Source: Pacificimonas aurantium
GTDB lineage: Bacteria > Pseudomonadota > Alphaproteobacteria > Sphingomonadales > Sphingomonadaceae
Direction: 5' to 3'
Assembly: GCF_020092905.1 (NCBI RefSeq)
Contig: NZ_JAGSGB010000004.1
Location: 62,001 to 126,000, forward strand
Length of the DNA stretch: 64,000 bases
Each line of letters opens with the position of its first letter. Position 1 is the stretch's first letter. Under the pieces are notes generated by a model. The model was not told the DNA's origin, ran no database searches, and worked only from the letters and a program-made list of their open reading frames with translations. Shown piece by piece: positions 52,790 through 62,117 of this stretch. The position numbers and the translations under genes were made by a program.

Positions 52790-54004
52790 TTAGAAGAAGG
52801 CCTGCAGCCCCGTCTGCGCACGCCCGAGGATGAGCGCATGCACGTCGTGCGTGCCCTCATAGGTATTGACCGCTTCCAGATTCATGACGTGGCGGATGAC
52901 GCCATATTCGTCCGAAATCCCGTTGCCGCCATGCATGTCGCGGGCTTGGCGCGCGATATCGAGCGCCTTTCCGCAATTGTTGCGCTTCAGGATGCTGATC
53001 GTCTCCGGAGCAAGCCGCCCCTCGTCCATCAGCCGCCCGGCGCGCCAGGAGCCGAGAAGCCCAAGCGAGATTTCGGTCTGCATATCGGCCAGCTTCTTCT
53101 GGAATAGCTGCGTATGGGCGAGCGGACGGCCGAACTGGTGGCGGTCGAGGCCGTATTGCCGGGCGGCGTGCCAGCAGAATTCGGCCGCTCCCATCGCCCC
53201 CCAGCTGATGCCGTAACGCGCCTTGTTGAGGCAGCCGAACGGCCCCTTCAGCCCGGAAACATCAGGCAGGAGCCGGTCGGCAGGAATGCGTACCTCGTCC
53301 ATGACGATCTCGCCGGTCACCCAGGCGCGAAGCGAGAATTTGCCCTCGATCTTCGGCGTCGAGATGCCCTCGTCGCCGCGTTCCAGCACGAAGCCGCGAA
53401 TATCGCCCTCGTCATCCTTCGCCCAGACGACGAAGACATGGGCGATGGGCGAATTGGTGATCCACATCTTCGCGCCGCTGAGCACATAGTCGCCGCCATC
53501 ACGGCGCGCGCGCGTCTTCAGGCTTCCCGGATCGGAGCCGGCATCGGGCTCGGTCAGGCCGAATGCGCCGATAAACTCTCCGCTCGCCAACTTGGGGAGA
53601 TATTTCCGGCGCTGCTCTTCGGTGCCGTAGGCGTGGATCGGGTGCATGACGAGCGAGGACTGGACCGACATGGCGCTGCGATAGGCGCTGTCGATCCGCT
53701 CCACCTCACGCGCGATCAGGCCGTAGGACACATAGCTGGCACCTGCGCAGCCATATTCCTCCCCGATGGTCGAGCCGAGCAGCCCAGCGGCGCCGAACGC
53801 CTTCATCAGGTCGGGGTCGAATGTCTCGTGACGGTTCGCGTCGCGCACGATGGGCGCCAGTTCGGCATCGGCAAAGGAGCGCGCCGTATCGCGGATCAGA
53901 CGCTCGTCCTCGGTCAGAAGATCGTCAAGCAGCAGCGGATCGGCCCAGTCGAAGGCGGCGCGCGAGGGCGCCTTGGCAAGGGGGGCGTCGGAGTTTGTGG
54001 TCAT
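52790..54004 (-). CDS. gcdH: Glutaryl-CoA dehydrogenase-type acyl-CoA dehydrogenase
   Basis: A 404-residue FAD enzyme. The pattern [36 protein letters not shown] and [20 protein letters not shown] is typical of glutaryl-CoA dehydrogenase, as is [19 protein letters not shown] with an arginine-rich substrate site. The catalytic glutamate is probably in [14 protein letters not shown]. It converts glutaryl-CoA to crotonyl-CoA and CO2 in lysine and tryptophan breakdown. Electrons pass to ETF and then to the ETF-QO encoded at 56950. An intrinsic terminator of the upstream ispE transcript lies just ahead of its start. Confidence 0.92.
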   Translation of the reverse strand: MTTNSDAPLAKAPSRAAFDWADPLLLDDLLTEDERLIRDTARSFADAELAPIVRDANRHETFDPDLMKAFGAAGLLGSTIGEEYGCAGASYVSYGLIAREVERIDSAYRSAMSVQSSLVMHPIHAYGTEEQRRKYLPKLASGEFIGAFGLTEPDAGSDPGSLKTRARRDGGDYVLSGAKMWITNSPIAHVFVVWAKDDEGDIRGFVLERGDEGISTPKIEGKFSLRAWVTGEIVMDEVRIPADRLLPDVSGLKGPFGCLNKARYGISWGAMGAAEFCWHAARQYGLDRHQFGRPLAHTQLFQKKLADMQTEISLGLLGSWRAGRLMDEGRLAPETISILKRNNCGKALDIARQARDMHGGNGISDEYGVIRHVMNLEAVNTYEGTHDVHALILGRAQTGLQAFF

Positions 54005-54031
54005 GGGCGGGGCTTAGCGGGACGGCAGGCC

Positions 54032-54069
54032 AAAAAAAAGCAGCGGCGGACCAATGGCCGCACCGCTGC
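54032..54069 (-). terminator. Intrinsic terminator after ispE
   Basis: Read on the minus strand, GCAGCGGTGCGGCC and the matching CCGCCGCTGC form a stem, followed by eight T (bases 54039-54032). It lies about 200 bases after the ispE stop and 28 bases before the gcdH start, so it separates the two transcripts. Confidence 0.85.
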
Positions 54070-54268
54070 GCAATCAGGATCTACCGTTGCCCGCCATGGG
54101 GATCGAAGCCATGACCGAGGACCGGGTCAAGTCAGGAAAGAGCACCCCCTCCAGTGACCTGAAACATTACTGTGCAATGAACATGCCATCCGGAAATCGG
54201 CGGAAACGCGCCTTTCCCCTGGCTTGAAGGTCCAGTCGTTTCGGCTCGATTGCTTCAAAATGGCACAG

Positions 54269-55117
54269 TCAGGTCAATTTTGAGCAAAAAACCCACCAAG
54301 ATGGGAAATTTGCCGCCAGAGCACGAGCAGCAGCGTCACGCTCGACTTCGGTCGCATAGAGGGCGAAGCATGTCGCACCGGACCCCGACATGCGTGCGGG
54401 AAACGACGGCGCCGTGCGATCAAGCTGCTGAATAACCTCGCCGATTACAGGCTCCAGCGTTCGTGCGGCCGGCTCCAGATCATTCCTGCCCTCGATCAGA
54501 CAGGCCTCCGCCTGAACGGGGAGAGAGCCCCTGTCCTCACCGTCCCACTTTTGGAATACGGGGCCCGTCGCCACGGCCACGCCCGGATTGACGAGCAGTA
54601 AAGGCGCCCCGGCAAGTCCACCGAGGTCGGCCGGCCGCAGCACCTCGCCCGCCCCCTCGCCCCAAAGCGGACGGCTATGCACGCAGGCCGGGATGTCGGC
54701 GCCGAGCGGAGCGGCAAGGCCGGCAAGCTCTTCGGGGCCCAGATCGAGGCTCCACAGGCGGCTCAGGGCGCGAAGCGTGGCCGCGGCGTCGCCAGACCCG
54801 CCGCCGATCCCGCTCGCCACCGGCAGGCGCTTGACCAGCCGCAGCCGCGCGGCGCGTCCGGGCGCGTGGTGATCAGCTAGGAGGCGTGCGGCCCGAAGCA
54901 CGAGATTGCTGTCATCCGCCGCGAGGCCTTCCGCAAACGGCCCCTCTATCTCCAGCGACATGACGGGCGCCTCAGCCGCGACAATCTCATCGCCGTCGGC
55001 GCAGAAGGCGAAGAGGGTCTCGAGATCGTGCATGCCGTCTTCGCGGCGGCGCCGGACATGCAGCGCCAGGTTCAGCTTGGCCGGGGCCCGTTCGGTTATG
55101 AGACCGGCGGCAGACAT
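54269..55117 (-). CDS. ispE: 4-diphosphocytidyl-2-C-methyl-D-erythritol kinase
   Basis: A 282-residue GHMP kinase. The N-terminal ERAPAKLNLALHVRRRREDGMH, the ATP loop LPVASGIGGGSGDAAATLRAL and the C-terminal MSGSGATCFALY are diagnostic. It adds phosphate from ATP to CDP-methylerythritol in the MEP pathway of isoprenoid synthesis. The ATG at 55117 is chosen because it starts the family sequence. It follows the TPR gene by 65 bases in the set ETF-QO, TPR, ispE. Confidence 0.95.
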   Translation of the reverse strand: MSAAGLITERAPAKLNLALHVRRRREDGMHDLETLFAFCADGDEIVAAEAPVMSLEIEGPFAEGLAADDSNLVLRAARLLADHHAPGRAARLRLVKRLPVASGIGGGSGDAAATLRALSRLWSLDLGPEELAGLAAPLGADIPACVHSRPLWGEGAGEVLRPADLGGLAGAPLLLVNPGVAVATGPVFQKWDGEDRGSLPVQAEACLIEGRNDLEPAARTLEPVIGEVIQQLDRTAPSFPARMSGSGATCFALYATEVERDAAARALAANFPSWWVFCSKLT

Positions 55118-55182
55118 ATCCGACAACAGACGGGGAACGATCGCGGAGCAGCGGAGGCCTGACCGGCAGGAGCGGCCGGGCG

Positions 55183-56877
55183 CTAACGCTCCATGACCGT
55201 CCGGTCGTTGGAGGCGAGCCGGGTCATGCCGAAGGATAGCTTGTCTTCGATCAGGGCGCGCTGCTCCGGAGTGGGATCGGCGTCGAGCGCGGCGCGCCAG
55301 CGGAACCGCGCCTCCAGCCGCCGGCCGACTTGCCAATAGGCATCGCCGAGATGATCGTTGATCGTGGGGTCGCCGGGCACGGAGGACACCGCCTTTTCGA
55401 GCGTCTCGACGGCCTTCTGATACTCGCCGCGGCGATACTCGGCCCAGCCGAGCGAATCGGTGATGTGGCCGTTGGCGGGCTGGAGTTCGTGCGCGCGCTC
55501 TATCATGCCCATGGCCTCGGCCACTTTCTCGTTCCGGTCGAGGAGCATGTAGCCGAGATAATTGAGCGTGGCAGCCTCATCGGGCGAGACGGCCAGCGAC
55601 TGCCTGAGCGCGTCTTCCGCGGCGGCGAAATCGCCGCGCTGCTCCTCGGCAGCGCCGACGAGGAACCACACCTGCCAGGCAACGTCCTCATTCGAGATAT
55701 CGCTGGTCAGCGCAGTGCGCAGCGCCGTGACGGCATCGTCGTGCCGTTCCGCCGCCTGATAGGCTTCGCCGAGAAGAATATAGGCCTGCGCATCGGCATC
55801 GGGCTCGGCCGCTGCCTTTTCAAGCATGGCGAGCGCTTCCTCATGGCGTTCCAGCGCGGTCAGGATCGAAGCGGTCTGTGCGCGCGAGAGACTGTCATAG
55901 ATCGCATCGTCGCGGATCGCCTCGGCCGCCTTCAGCGCCTCCTCATATTGCTCGGCGCGGGCCAGTAGCTGCGAACTGAGGAGGAAGGACCGTGCATTGC
56001 CCGGGTCCGCCCAGCCGGCCGTACGGGCAAACGCCAAGGCTAACGGAACGTTGCGGTTGCGCGACAGGTCGGCAGCGAGCCGGACGAGCAGCTGCGAAAT
56101 GGCCTGCTTCGGCGAGCGCGGCACTTCGTCGATCGACTTGCCCTCAGCAAGGCGCGCCCGTGCCCGCAGAACATCGGGAGCGTCGAGTGCTGCCTCCAGC
56201 GTTTCGGCCGCATAATCCTCCCGTCCGGCGCGCTGATAGGCTTCGGCCAGCAGAATACGCGCGCGCCAGTTCTGCCCAGCATCATCCTCCCCAAGCAGTT
56301 CGAGATACGCTTCCGCGGCATCGCGAAGCCGTCGCTCCATCATCGCGAGATGGCCGCGATGCTCGGCGGTATAGCTGCTCGGGAGCGAGCTATCCTCGCC
56401 GGACGTCAGCCGTTCGAGCGCCCGGTCTTCGTCGCCGCGGGCGGCGAACATCCAGGCCTCGAGCACCGGCGCAATGAAACTGCCGAACCCGGCCGTACCG
56501 AGACGGTCGACATGCTCGGCCGCCCGCGCCCAGTTGCCCCGCTTCAGGGCATCCACGAACAGGACCGTGCCCACGGCGCTGTCATGCTGGCCGATCCGGC
56601 CAAGCCGTTCGGCCGCGCCAGCCGCAAGCGCTTCGTCGCCGGACAGGATGGCGGCCTCGAACGTCGCTTCCAGGAGCGGCTCGTCGGAGGGAGCGAAGCC
56701 GAGAGCATTTTCGAACAGGCCGCGGGCCCGTTCGAGGTCGCCATTGGTGGCAGCATGACGGCCCCGGACATATTCAGAGAGGCCACGCTCTTCGACGAGC
56801 GCGGTCGCCTGTGCCGGGGAGAAGAGAGCGAGGGCCGCAGTCGCGGCTAATGCGATCCTGTGCATGATGCGCAACAT
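55183..56877 (-). CDS. Exported TPR repeat protein
   Basis: A 564-residue protein with a signal peptide (LAATAALALFSPAQATA) and about a dozen tetratricopeptide repeats, for example LGYMLLDRNEKVAEAMGMIERAHEL and LGWAEYRRGEYQKAVETLEKA. This type is often found before ispE in sphingomonads. It is probably a periplasmic or membrane-facing protein scaffold. It follows the ETF-QO gene by 72 bases on the same strand. No partner is evident. Confidence 0.85.
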   Translation of the reverse strand: MLRIMHRIALAATAALALFSPAQATALVEERGLSEYVRGRHAATNGDLERARGLFENALGFAPSDEPLLEATFEAAILSGDEALAAGAAERLGRIGQHDSAVGTVLFVDALKRGNWARAAEHVDRLGTAGFGSFIAPVLEAWMFAARGDEDRALERLTSGEDSSLPSSYTAEHRGHLAMMERRLRDAAEAYLELLGEDDAGQNWRARILLAEAYQRAGREDYAAETLEAALDAPDVLRARARLAEGKSIDEVPRSPKQAISQLLVRLAADLSRNRNVPLALAFARTAGWADPGNARSFLLSSQLLARAEQYEEALKAAEAIRDDAIYDSLSRAQTASILTALERHEEALAMLEKAAAEPDADAQAYILLGEAYQAAERHDDAVTALRTALTSDISNEDVAWQVWFLVGAAEEQRGDFAAAEDALRQSLAVSPDEAATLNYLGYMLLDRNEKVAEAMGMIERAHELQPANGHITDSLGWAEYRRGEYQKAVETLEKAVSSVPGDPTINDHLGDAYWQVGRRLEARFRWRAALDADPTPEQRALIEDKLSFGMTRLASNDRTVMER

Positions 56878-56949
56878 CGGCGTGCTTTGCCCTTATGACA
56901 AGAGGGCCCGGCGACGAGCCGTGCCCATCGCCGGACGGTCTCGCGGCAC

Positions 56950-58608
56950 TTACATGTTCGGATAGTTGGGGCCGCCCCCACCTTCCGGCACCACCCAGTT
57001 GATGTTCTGGGTGGGGTCCTTGATGTCGCAGGTCTTGCAGTGGACGCAGTTCTGCGCGTTGATCACGAACTTGGGATTGCCCTCTTCCTCCTCGACAACC
57101 TCGTACACGCCTGCCGGGCAGTAGCGCTGCGCAGGCTCGTCGTAGAGCGGGAGATTGTGCTCGATCGGGATGGCGGGATCCTTCAGCACCAGGTGCGGCG
57201 GCTGATCCTCCTCATGATTGGTATTGGAGAGGAAAACCGAGGACAGTCGGTCGAAGGTCAGCACGCCGTCGGGCTTGGGATATTCGGGCGGATAGAAATG
57301 CTCCTTCCGGCCGAGCTGCTCATGATCCGGCTTGTGACCGAGCGTGAATGGCATTTTGATCTTCAGCGCTTCCGCCCACATTGTCGCACCGGAAAGAATG
57401 GTGCCGAGCAAGTCGCCGAACTTCTTCACCAGCGGCACGGTGTTGCGCACCTTGCGCAGTTCTTCCTTCACCCAGCTCTCGTCATAAGCGGCCTGATAGC
57501 CGGTCAACTCGTCGGACTGACGCCCTTCAGCAACCGCGGCAAAGGCGGCCTCGGCGGCCATCATGCCCGACTTCATCGCCGTGTGCGTGCCCTTGATGCG
57601 CGGCACATTCAGGAAGCCGGCCGAGCAGCCGATCAGCGCACCGCCCGGGAAGGCCAGCTTCGGCACCGACTGGTAACCGCCGTCGTTAATCGCGCGCGCG
57701 CCGTAGCTGACGCGCTTCCCGCCCTTCAGCAGTTCCGCGATCACGGGATGCGTCTTCCACTTCTGCATCTCCTGGAAGGGCGCAATGTGGGGATTCTTGT
57801 AGCCCAGCCAGACGACATAGCCGATCGCGACCTGCCCATCGGCCTGATGATAGATGAAGCCGCCGCCATTGGCATCCTCGAGCGGCCAGCCCTGGGTATG
57901 GATGACGCAGCCGGGCTCGTGCTTCTCCGGCTCGATATCCCACAATTCCTTGATGCCGATGCCGTAGACCTGCGGTTCACAGTCGCGGTCGAGCTCGAAA
58001 ATTCGCTTCAGCTCCTTCGACAGATGCCCGCGCACACCTTCGGCGAAGAAGGTATATTTGGCGTGCAGTTCCATTCCCGGCTCGTAGCTGGGCTTCTTTT
58101 CGCCGTCCTTGCCGATGCCGGTGGCGCCGGTGGCAACGCCTTTGACGCTGCCATCTTCATGAAACAGGACTTCGGCCGCCGCGAATCCGGGGAAGATTTC
58201 CACGCCCATGCCCTCCGCAACGCTGGCAAGCCAGCGGCAGAAATTCCCCAGCGACAGCGTGTAGCAGCCATCATTGTCCATGAAGGGCGGCATGAAGATG
58301 TGCGGAAACGACGTCTTCCCGCTCTTCGTGAGCACCCAGTGATTGTCCGATTCCACAGGTACGGTCAGCGGATGGCCGTCCATTTCTTCCCAATCGGGAA
58401 GCAACTCATAAAGCGCCTTCGGATCGACAACCGCGCCGGACAGGATGTGCGCGCCGATTTCCGAGCCCTTCTCCAGAACACAGACCTCGATCTCGCGGCC
58501 CGCTTCCTCAGCCATCTGCTTCAACCGGATCGCAGCCGAGAGCCCGGCCGGCCCGCCGCCAACGATGACGACGTCATATTCCATGGATTCGCGTTCGGGT
58601 TCGCTCAC
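56950..58608 (-). CDS. Electron transfer flavoprotein-ubiquinone oxidoreductase
   Basis: A 552-residue flavo-iron-sulfur protein. FAD loop VVIVGGGPAGLSAAIRL, the conserved GAHILSGAVVDPKAL, and at the C-terminus the [4Fe-4S] ligands in YCPAGVYEV and CVHCKTCDIKDP. It takes electrons from ETF, loaded by acyl-CoA dehydrogenases such as those at 15255 and 52790, and reduces ubiquinone at the inner membrane. ETF alpha and beta genes are not in the window. Confidence 0.96.
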   Translation of the reverse strand: MSEPERESMEYDVVIVGGGPAGLSAAIRLKQMAEEAGREIEVCVLEKGSEIGAHILSGAVVDPKALYELLPDWEEMDGHPLTVPVESDNHWVLTKSGKTSFPHIFMPPFMDNDGCYTLSLGNFCRWLASVAEGMGVEIFPGFAAAEVLFHEDGSVKGVATGATGIGKDGEKKPSYEPGMELHAKYTFFAEGVRGHLSKELKRIFELDRDCEPQVYGIGIKELWDIEPEKHEPGCVIHTQGWPLEDANGGGFIYHQADGQVAIGYVVWLGYKNPHIAPFQEMQKWKTHPVIAELLKGGKRVSYGARAINDGGYQSVPKLAFPGGALIGCSAGFLNVPRIKGTHTAMKSGMMAAEAAFAAVAEGRQSDELTGYQAAYDESWVKEELRKVRNTVPLVKKFGDLLGTILSGATMWAEALKIKMPFTLGHKPDHEQLGRKEHFYPPEYPKPDGVLTFDRLSSVFLSNTNHEEDQPPHLVLKDPAIPIEHNLPLYDEPAQRYCPAGVYEVVEEEEGNPKFVINAQNCVHCKTCDIKDPTQNINWVVPEGGGGPNYPNM

Positions 58609-58699
58609 GATATTCTTTCCTCGTCCCTGATTTGGGTGCAGTTCCTAAGGGCTGTAGCCGAATTTTGCCAGCCGCGCCCCTGTCGCACATAAGGGTCCC

Positions 58700-59536
58700 A
58701 TGACGACCGAGCCGCCGCCAGACCCAATGATCGACGCGAGGACCGCCGCCGCGGCACTGCGCTGGCTGTCGGACAGCGGCGCCGACGTACTTGCGGCTGA
58801 CGCGGCAGGCAACTGGCTGGACGCGCCGGTGCGGCTGTCCGCGCCCCGCGCCGTCGCCCCTGGGATGGATACGGGCAGTGCCGCGGAACGGGGGGCGGGC
58901 ATGCCGGGCGCCGAAGCGATCCCGGTCGTTCGGGCAGATCCGCGCGCCGAGCCCCCGCGCCCCGTCCGCATCGACCTCAAGGCAAAGACGCTGGCCGAGT
59001 TGCGCGCCGAATCGGAGACGTTGGAAATCGCCGCGCGGCGGCCCCGTGCGCCGCTTGTCTTCGCAGACGGCAACCCGGACAGCGGCGTGATGATCGTCGG
59101 CGAAGCGCCCGGCGCCGAAGAGGAACGGCAGGGCCGCCCCTTCGTCGGCCCCGCCGGCCAGCTTCTCGATCGCATGCTGGGCGCCATCGGCCTCGACCGC
59201 GAGCAGGTCTACATCACCAATCTGAGCCTGTGGCGCCCGGTGGGAAACCGCGTGCCGAGCGCGCAGGAAGCCGCCGAGCTGCTGCCGGTGCTTCACCGCC
59301 ATATCGCCCTCGTGAAGCCGCGCGCGCTACTGGCGGTCGGCGGCGCCAGCGCAAAGGCGCTTCTGGAGACGACGAGCGGCATCATGCGCATCCGCGGCCG
59401 CTGGCAGGACATCGAGGCCGACGGGCACAAGGTACCGGTCATGCCGACCTTCCACCCCGCCTACCTGCTGCGCGAGCCGGTACAAAAACGCCTAGCCTGG
59501 CGCGACCTGCTAGCGTTCAGCGCACGGATTTCCTAG
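58700..59536 (+). CDS. Uracil-DNA glycosylase family 4-like protein without Fe-S cysteines
   Basis: A 278-residue protein. The C-terminal ~180 residues match family 4 uracil-DNA glycosylases: motif [21 protein letters not shown], then [32 protein letters not shown] and motif with the histidine FHPAYLLR. Family 4 enzymes have four cysteines binding a [4Fe-4S] cluster; this protein has no cysteine anywhere. The usual cysteine before VFADGNP is alanine ([11 protein letters not shown]) and that after the RxP-GNR segment is leucine. The N-terminal ~100 residues are a variable, alanine- and proline-rich part. It may be a cluster-free glycosylase or a decayed paralogue. It is divergent from the ETF-QO gene. 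Confidence 0.85.
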   Translation: MTTEPPPDPMIDARTAAAALRWLSDSGADVLAADAAGNWLDAPVRLSAPRAVAPGMDTGSAAERGAGMPGAEAIPVVRADPRAEPPRPVRIDLKAKTLAELRAESETLEIAARRPRAPLVFADGNPDSGVMIVGEAPGAEEERQGRPFVGPAGQLLDRMLGAIGLDREQVYITNLSLWRPVGNRVPSAQEAAELLPVLHRHIALVKPRALLAVGGASAKALLETTSGIMRIRGRWQDIEADGHKVPVMPTFHPAYLLREPVQKRLAWRDLLAFSARIS

Positions 59537-59546
59537 ACGGACGAAG

Positions 59547-60779
59547 ATGCTCGTCGCCCTTCGTCCCGTCGCCGCCCTGCTGCTGTCGGTCGCCCTCCTG
59601 CTGATGGGCAATGGCCTGCAGGGCGCGCTGCTACCCCTGCGCGCCGCGATCGAAAACCAGACGGCACTGGAAATCGGCCTTCTCGGCTCCTCCTATTTCG
59701 CCGGGTTCGCGCTCGGCTGCCTGCGCGCGGCCTCCTTCGTCCAGAATGTCGGCCACATCCGGGCCTTTACCGCCATGGTAGCGCTCGCGTCGACAACAGC
59801 CCTGCTGCACGCCCTGCTGGTAGAGCCGGTGTTCTGGTGGATTCTGCGCGGGATCACAGGCTTCTGCTTCGCGGTCATCTTCGCGATCATCGAAAGCTGG
59901 CTGAACGAGAAAGCCACGAGTTCCAATCGCGGTACGATCTTCTCGGTCTACATGATCATCAACCTGACGGTCATCACACTCGGTCAGTTGATCCTGACCC
60001 TGGGCGACCCGGCGCTGTTCCCGCTATTCTGCGTCGCCTCGGTGCTGGTATCGGTCGCAGCGCTACCCATCGCCCTCACCCGGTCCGCGCAGCCCGAACC
60101 CATCGCCCAGACCAAGGTGCGCATACGCAAACTGTTCGCCCAGTCGCCCGCCGGGGTCATGGGCGCCCTGGCGGTCGGGCTGGCCAACGGCGCCTTCTGG
60201 GCGCTCGCGCCGGTCTTCTCGGCAGAGCATACGGGCGGCCTGAGCGCGGCGGACGCAACCGCATATTTCATGTCCGCCACCGTCATCGGCGGCGCCGTGG
60301 GACAATGGCCGCTTGGCGCGCTGTCGGACCGCATCGATCGCCGAATCGTCATGATCTTCGCCGCGATCGCCGCAGCGGCCTCCGGTGTGCTCCTCGCCCT
60401 GATGCCGGGCCTGTTCCCAGGCGCGCCCTTCTTCTTCGCTTTCCTGTTCGGTGCCTTCTCCTTCCCCGTGAACGGCCTCGCCAATGCGCATATGAACGAT
60501 CATGTCGAGCCGGCCGGTTTTGTCGAGGCGGCAAGCGGCATGCTCCTGACCTACGGCATCGGCGCCGTCATCGGGCCGTTCATCGCCTCCGGCCTGATCG
60601 ACCTGTTCGGCGTGGTGGCGCTGTTCCTCTACACAGCCGCGGTCCATGTGGCGCTGGTTCTCTATATCTGGCTGCGTATCTTCGCTCGCGGTGCACCGGA
60701 GGAGACCGAGCAAGTGACGTTCACGGAAAGCCTGATCGCGTCCACGACCGTCTCGGGTGTGGACACCCACACCGACTGA
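59547..60779 (+). CDS. MFS transporter (YcaD-like)
   Basis: A 410-residue major facilitator protein with 12 predicted membrane helices. The N-terminal segment LLMGNGLQGALLPLRAAIE and the helix-4 region ITGFCFAVIFAIIESWLNEKA with SNRGTIFSVYMI are typical of the YcaD group, whose substrate is unknown. A later loop GALSDRIDRRIVMI is a variant MFS motif A. It follows the glycosylase gene by 10 bases on the same strand. Confidence 0.88.
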   Translation: MLVALRPVAALLLSVALLLMGNGLQGALLPLRAAIENQTALEIGLLGSSYFAGFALGCLRAASFVQNVGHIRAFTAMVALASTTALLHALLVEPVFWWILRGITGFCFAVIFAIIESWLNEKATSSNRGTIFSVYMIINLTVITLGQLILTLGDPALFPLFCVASVLVSVAALPIALTRSAQPEPIAQTKVRIRKLFAQSPAGVMGALAVGLANGAFWALAPVFSAEHTGGLSAADATAYFMSATVIGGAVGQWPLGALSDRIDRRIVMIFAAIAAAASGVLLALMPGLFPGAPFFFAFLFGAFSFPVNGLANAHMNDHVEPAGFVEAASGMLLTYGIGAVIGPFIASGLIDLFGVVALFLYTAAVHVALVLYIWLRIFARGAPEETEQVTFTESLIASTTVSGVDTHTD

Positions 60780-60850
60780 GAGTGACGGCTAAGGCGGTTC
60801 GGGGCGTTTCGGCTCTCGCCTGCTACGCGCCGCCGCGCTAGTGCGCGGTC

Positions 60851-61378
60851 ATGCCCATAGACGACACGCTGCCCTTTCAGCCGGTCAACATCGCCATCGC
60901 CACGATCAGCGACACGAGGACCGAAGCCGACGACCGCTCCGGCGACACCCTGGCTGCGCGGATCGAGGAAGCAGGCCACCGGCTGGCGGCTCGGCGCATC
61001 ATCTCCGACGATGCAAACGAGATCGTCGAGCAGCTGGCGGACTGGATTGCCGACGAAAGCGTCGACTGCGTCATCACCACGGGCGGAACGGGCGTGACCG
61101 GGCGGGATGTCACACCCGAAGCGTTCGAAGCGGTTTGGGAAAAGGAAATTCCCGGCTTCGGCGAATTGTTCAGGATGCTCAGCTACCAGACCATAGGCAC
61201 CTCGACCGTCCAGAGCCGCGCCTGCGCGGGCGTAGCGCGCGGGACCTACCTGTTCGCGCTGCCCGGCTCTACTGGCGCGGTAAAGGATGGTTGGGACGGC
61301 ATTTTGAAGGACCAACTCGACAGCCGCCACCGCCCTTGCAATTTCGTCGAGCTGATGCCGCGCCTGCAGGAACGTTGA
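60851..61378 (+). CDS. moaB: Molybdenum cofactor biosynthesis protein MoaB
   Basis: A 175-residue protein of the MoaB/Mog family. ATISDTRTEADDRSGDTLAA, the molybdopterin-binding CVITTGGTGVTGRDVTPEA and the C-terminal GTYLFALPGSTGAVKDGWD are present. It adenylylates molybdopterin or supports that step before molybdate insertion. Other moa or moe genes are absent from the window. It has its own short upstream region behind the MFS gene. Confidence 0.93.
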   Translation: MPIDDTLPFQPVNIAIATISDTRTEADDRSGDTLAARIEEAGHRLAARRIISDDANEIVEQLADWIADESVDCVITTGGTGVTGRDVTPEAFEAVWEKEIPGFGELFRMLSYQTIGTSTVQSRACAGVARGTYLFALPGSTGAVKDGWDGILKDQLDSRHRPCNFVELMPRLQER

Positions 61379-61421
61379 TGCCTCGACAGCTGCACAGCGA
61401 CATGCGACGCTCCGCACACTT

Positions 61422-61841
61422 ATGATGCGACGCGCAGGGGCCGACATGGCGGAGGATCAGCCACCCTCAGAGTTCGAACGACGCTTCTGGCGCCTGTTCC
61501 TTCTGTTTATCTGGTCCGTCCCGATGGCGGCCGGCACGATCACGCGCTGGGCGGATCTGGCGCAGCATGGCCTCCTTCCTTATGCGGCCGCGCCGCTCTG
61601 GATGAATGTCTACTGGACATCGCTCGCCATCCTCGACCCTCTGTCGATCCTGCTTCTGTGGATAAGGCCTCGCATCGGCGCGGTCCTGATGATTGCCATT
61701 CTCGCAACCGATGTTCCGCTCAACATCTACGCGAACCTTGTTCTGTTCGACCGGCCCCTGGCGCAGGTCTGGCTGATCCTTCAGCTCGTCTATCTCGTCG
61801 GCATGATCGCGACCTACCGAACCTTGATGTGCTACGCGTGA
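61422..61841 (+). CDS. Small membrane protein of unknown function
   Basis: A 139-residue protein (131 from the ATG at 61446) with about four hydrophobic helices: FWRLFLLFIWSVPMAAGTI, WMNVYWTSLAILDPLSILLL, VLMIAILATDVPLNIYANL and VWLILQLVYLVGMIA. The family is not recognised. Its stop overlaps a GTG start of the small HNH gene (GTGA at 61838-61841), so the two are probably coupled. Confidence 0.65.
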   Translation: MMRRAGADMAEDQPPSEFERRFWRLFLLFIWSVPMAAGTITRWADLAQHGLLPYAAAPLWMNVYWTSLAILDPLSILLLWIRPRIGAVLMIAILATDVPLNIYANLVLFDRPLAQVWLILQLVYLVGMIATYRTLMCYA

Positions 61842-62107
61842 CCGGGACATGCTGGCTGTGCGAGCGACCGCTGGGGCGGCGGGTGGAGTGGCATCACCCG
61901 GTGCCCAAGAGCCGGAAGGGGCGCGAGACGGTGGCGGTGCATCCCATCTGCCACCGTACGATCCACAAGACCTTTACGAACAAGGAGCTGGAGCGCGAGC
62001 TTCATACGCCGTCCGCACTTCGCGCCCATCCGGATATGGCGAATTTCCTGACCTGGATCGCGGCCAAGCCGCCGGATTTCCATGCACCGACGCGGGCGAA
62101 GCGCTAG
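61838..62107 (+). CDS. Small HNH endonuclease-like protein
   Basis: An 89-residue protein with one HNH-type fold. A CxxC pair in GTCWLCERPLG, two histidines in EWHHPVPKSRKG and a further cysteine and histidine in VHPICHRTIHKTF fit the zinc and catalytic sites. HNH folds cut DNA or RNA, but a single-domain protein may have another role. The GTG at 61838 overlaps the preceding stop (GTGA) and is preferred; a GTG at 61829 is in frame. MntP-like gene follows after 10 bases. Confidence 0.75.
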   Translation: MTGTCWLCERPLGRRVEWHHPVPKSRKGRETVAVHPICHRTIHKTFTNKELERELHTPSALRAHPDMANFLTWIAAKPPDFHAPTRAKR

Positions 62108-62117
62108 GGACGGCAGC

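Noticed and set aside
54096-54227. A 43-residue open frame on the plus strand in the gap before ispE
   Set aside because: It has no ribosome binding site, no recognised domain, and lies in the 3' region of the ispE transcript on the opposite strand.
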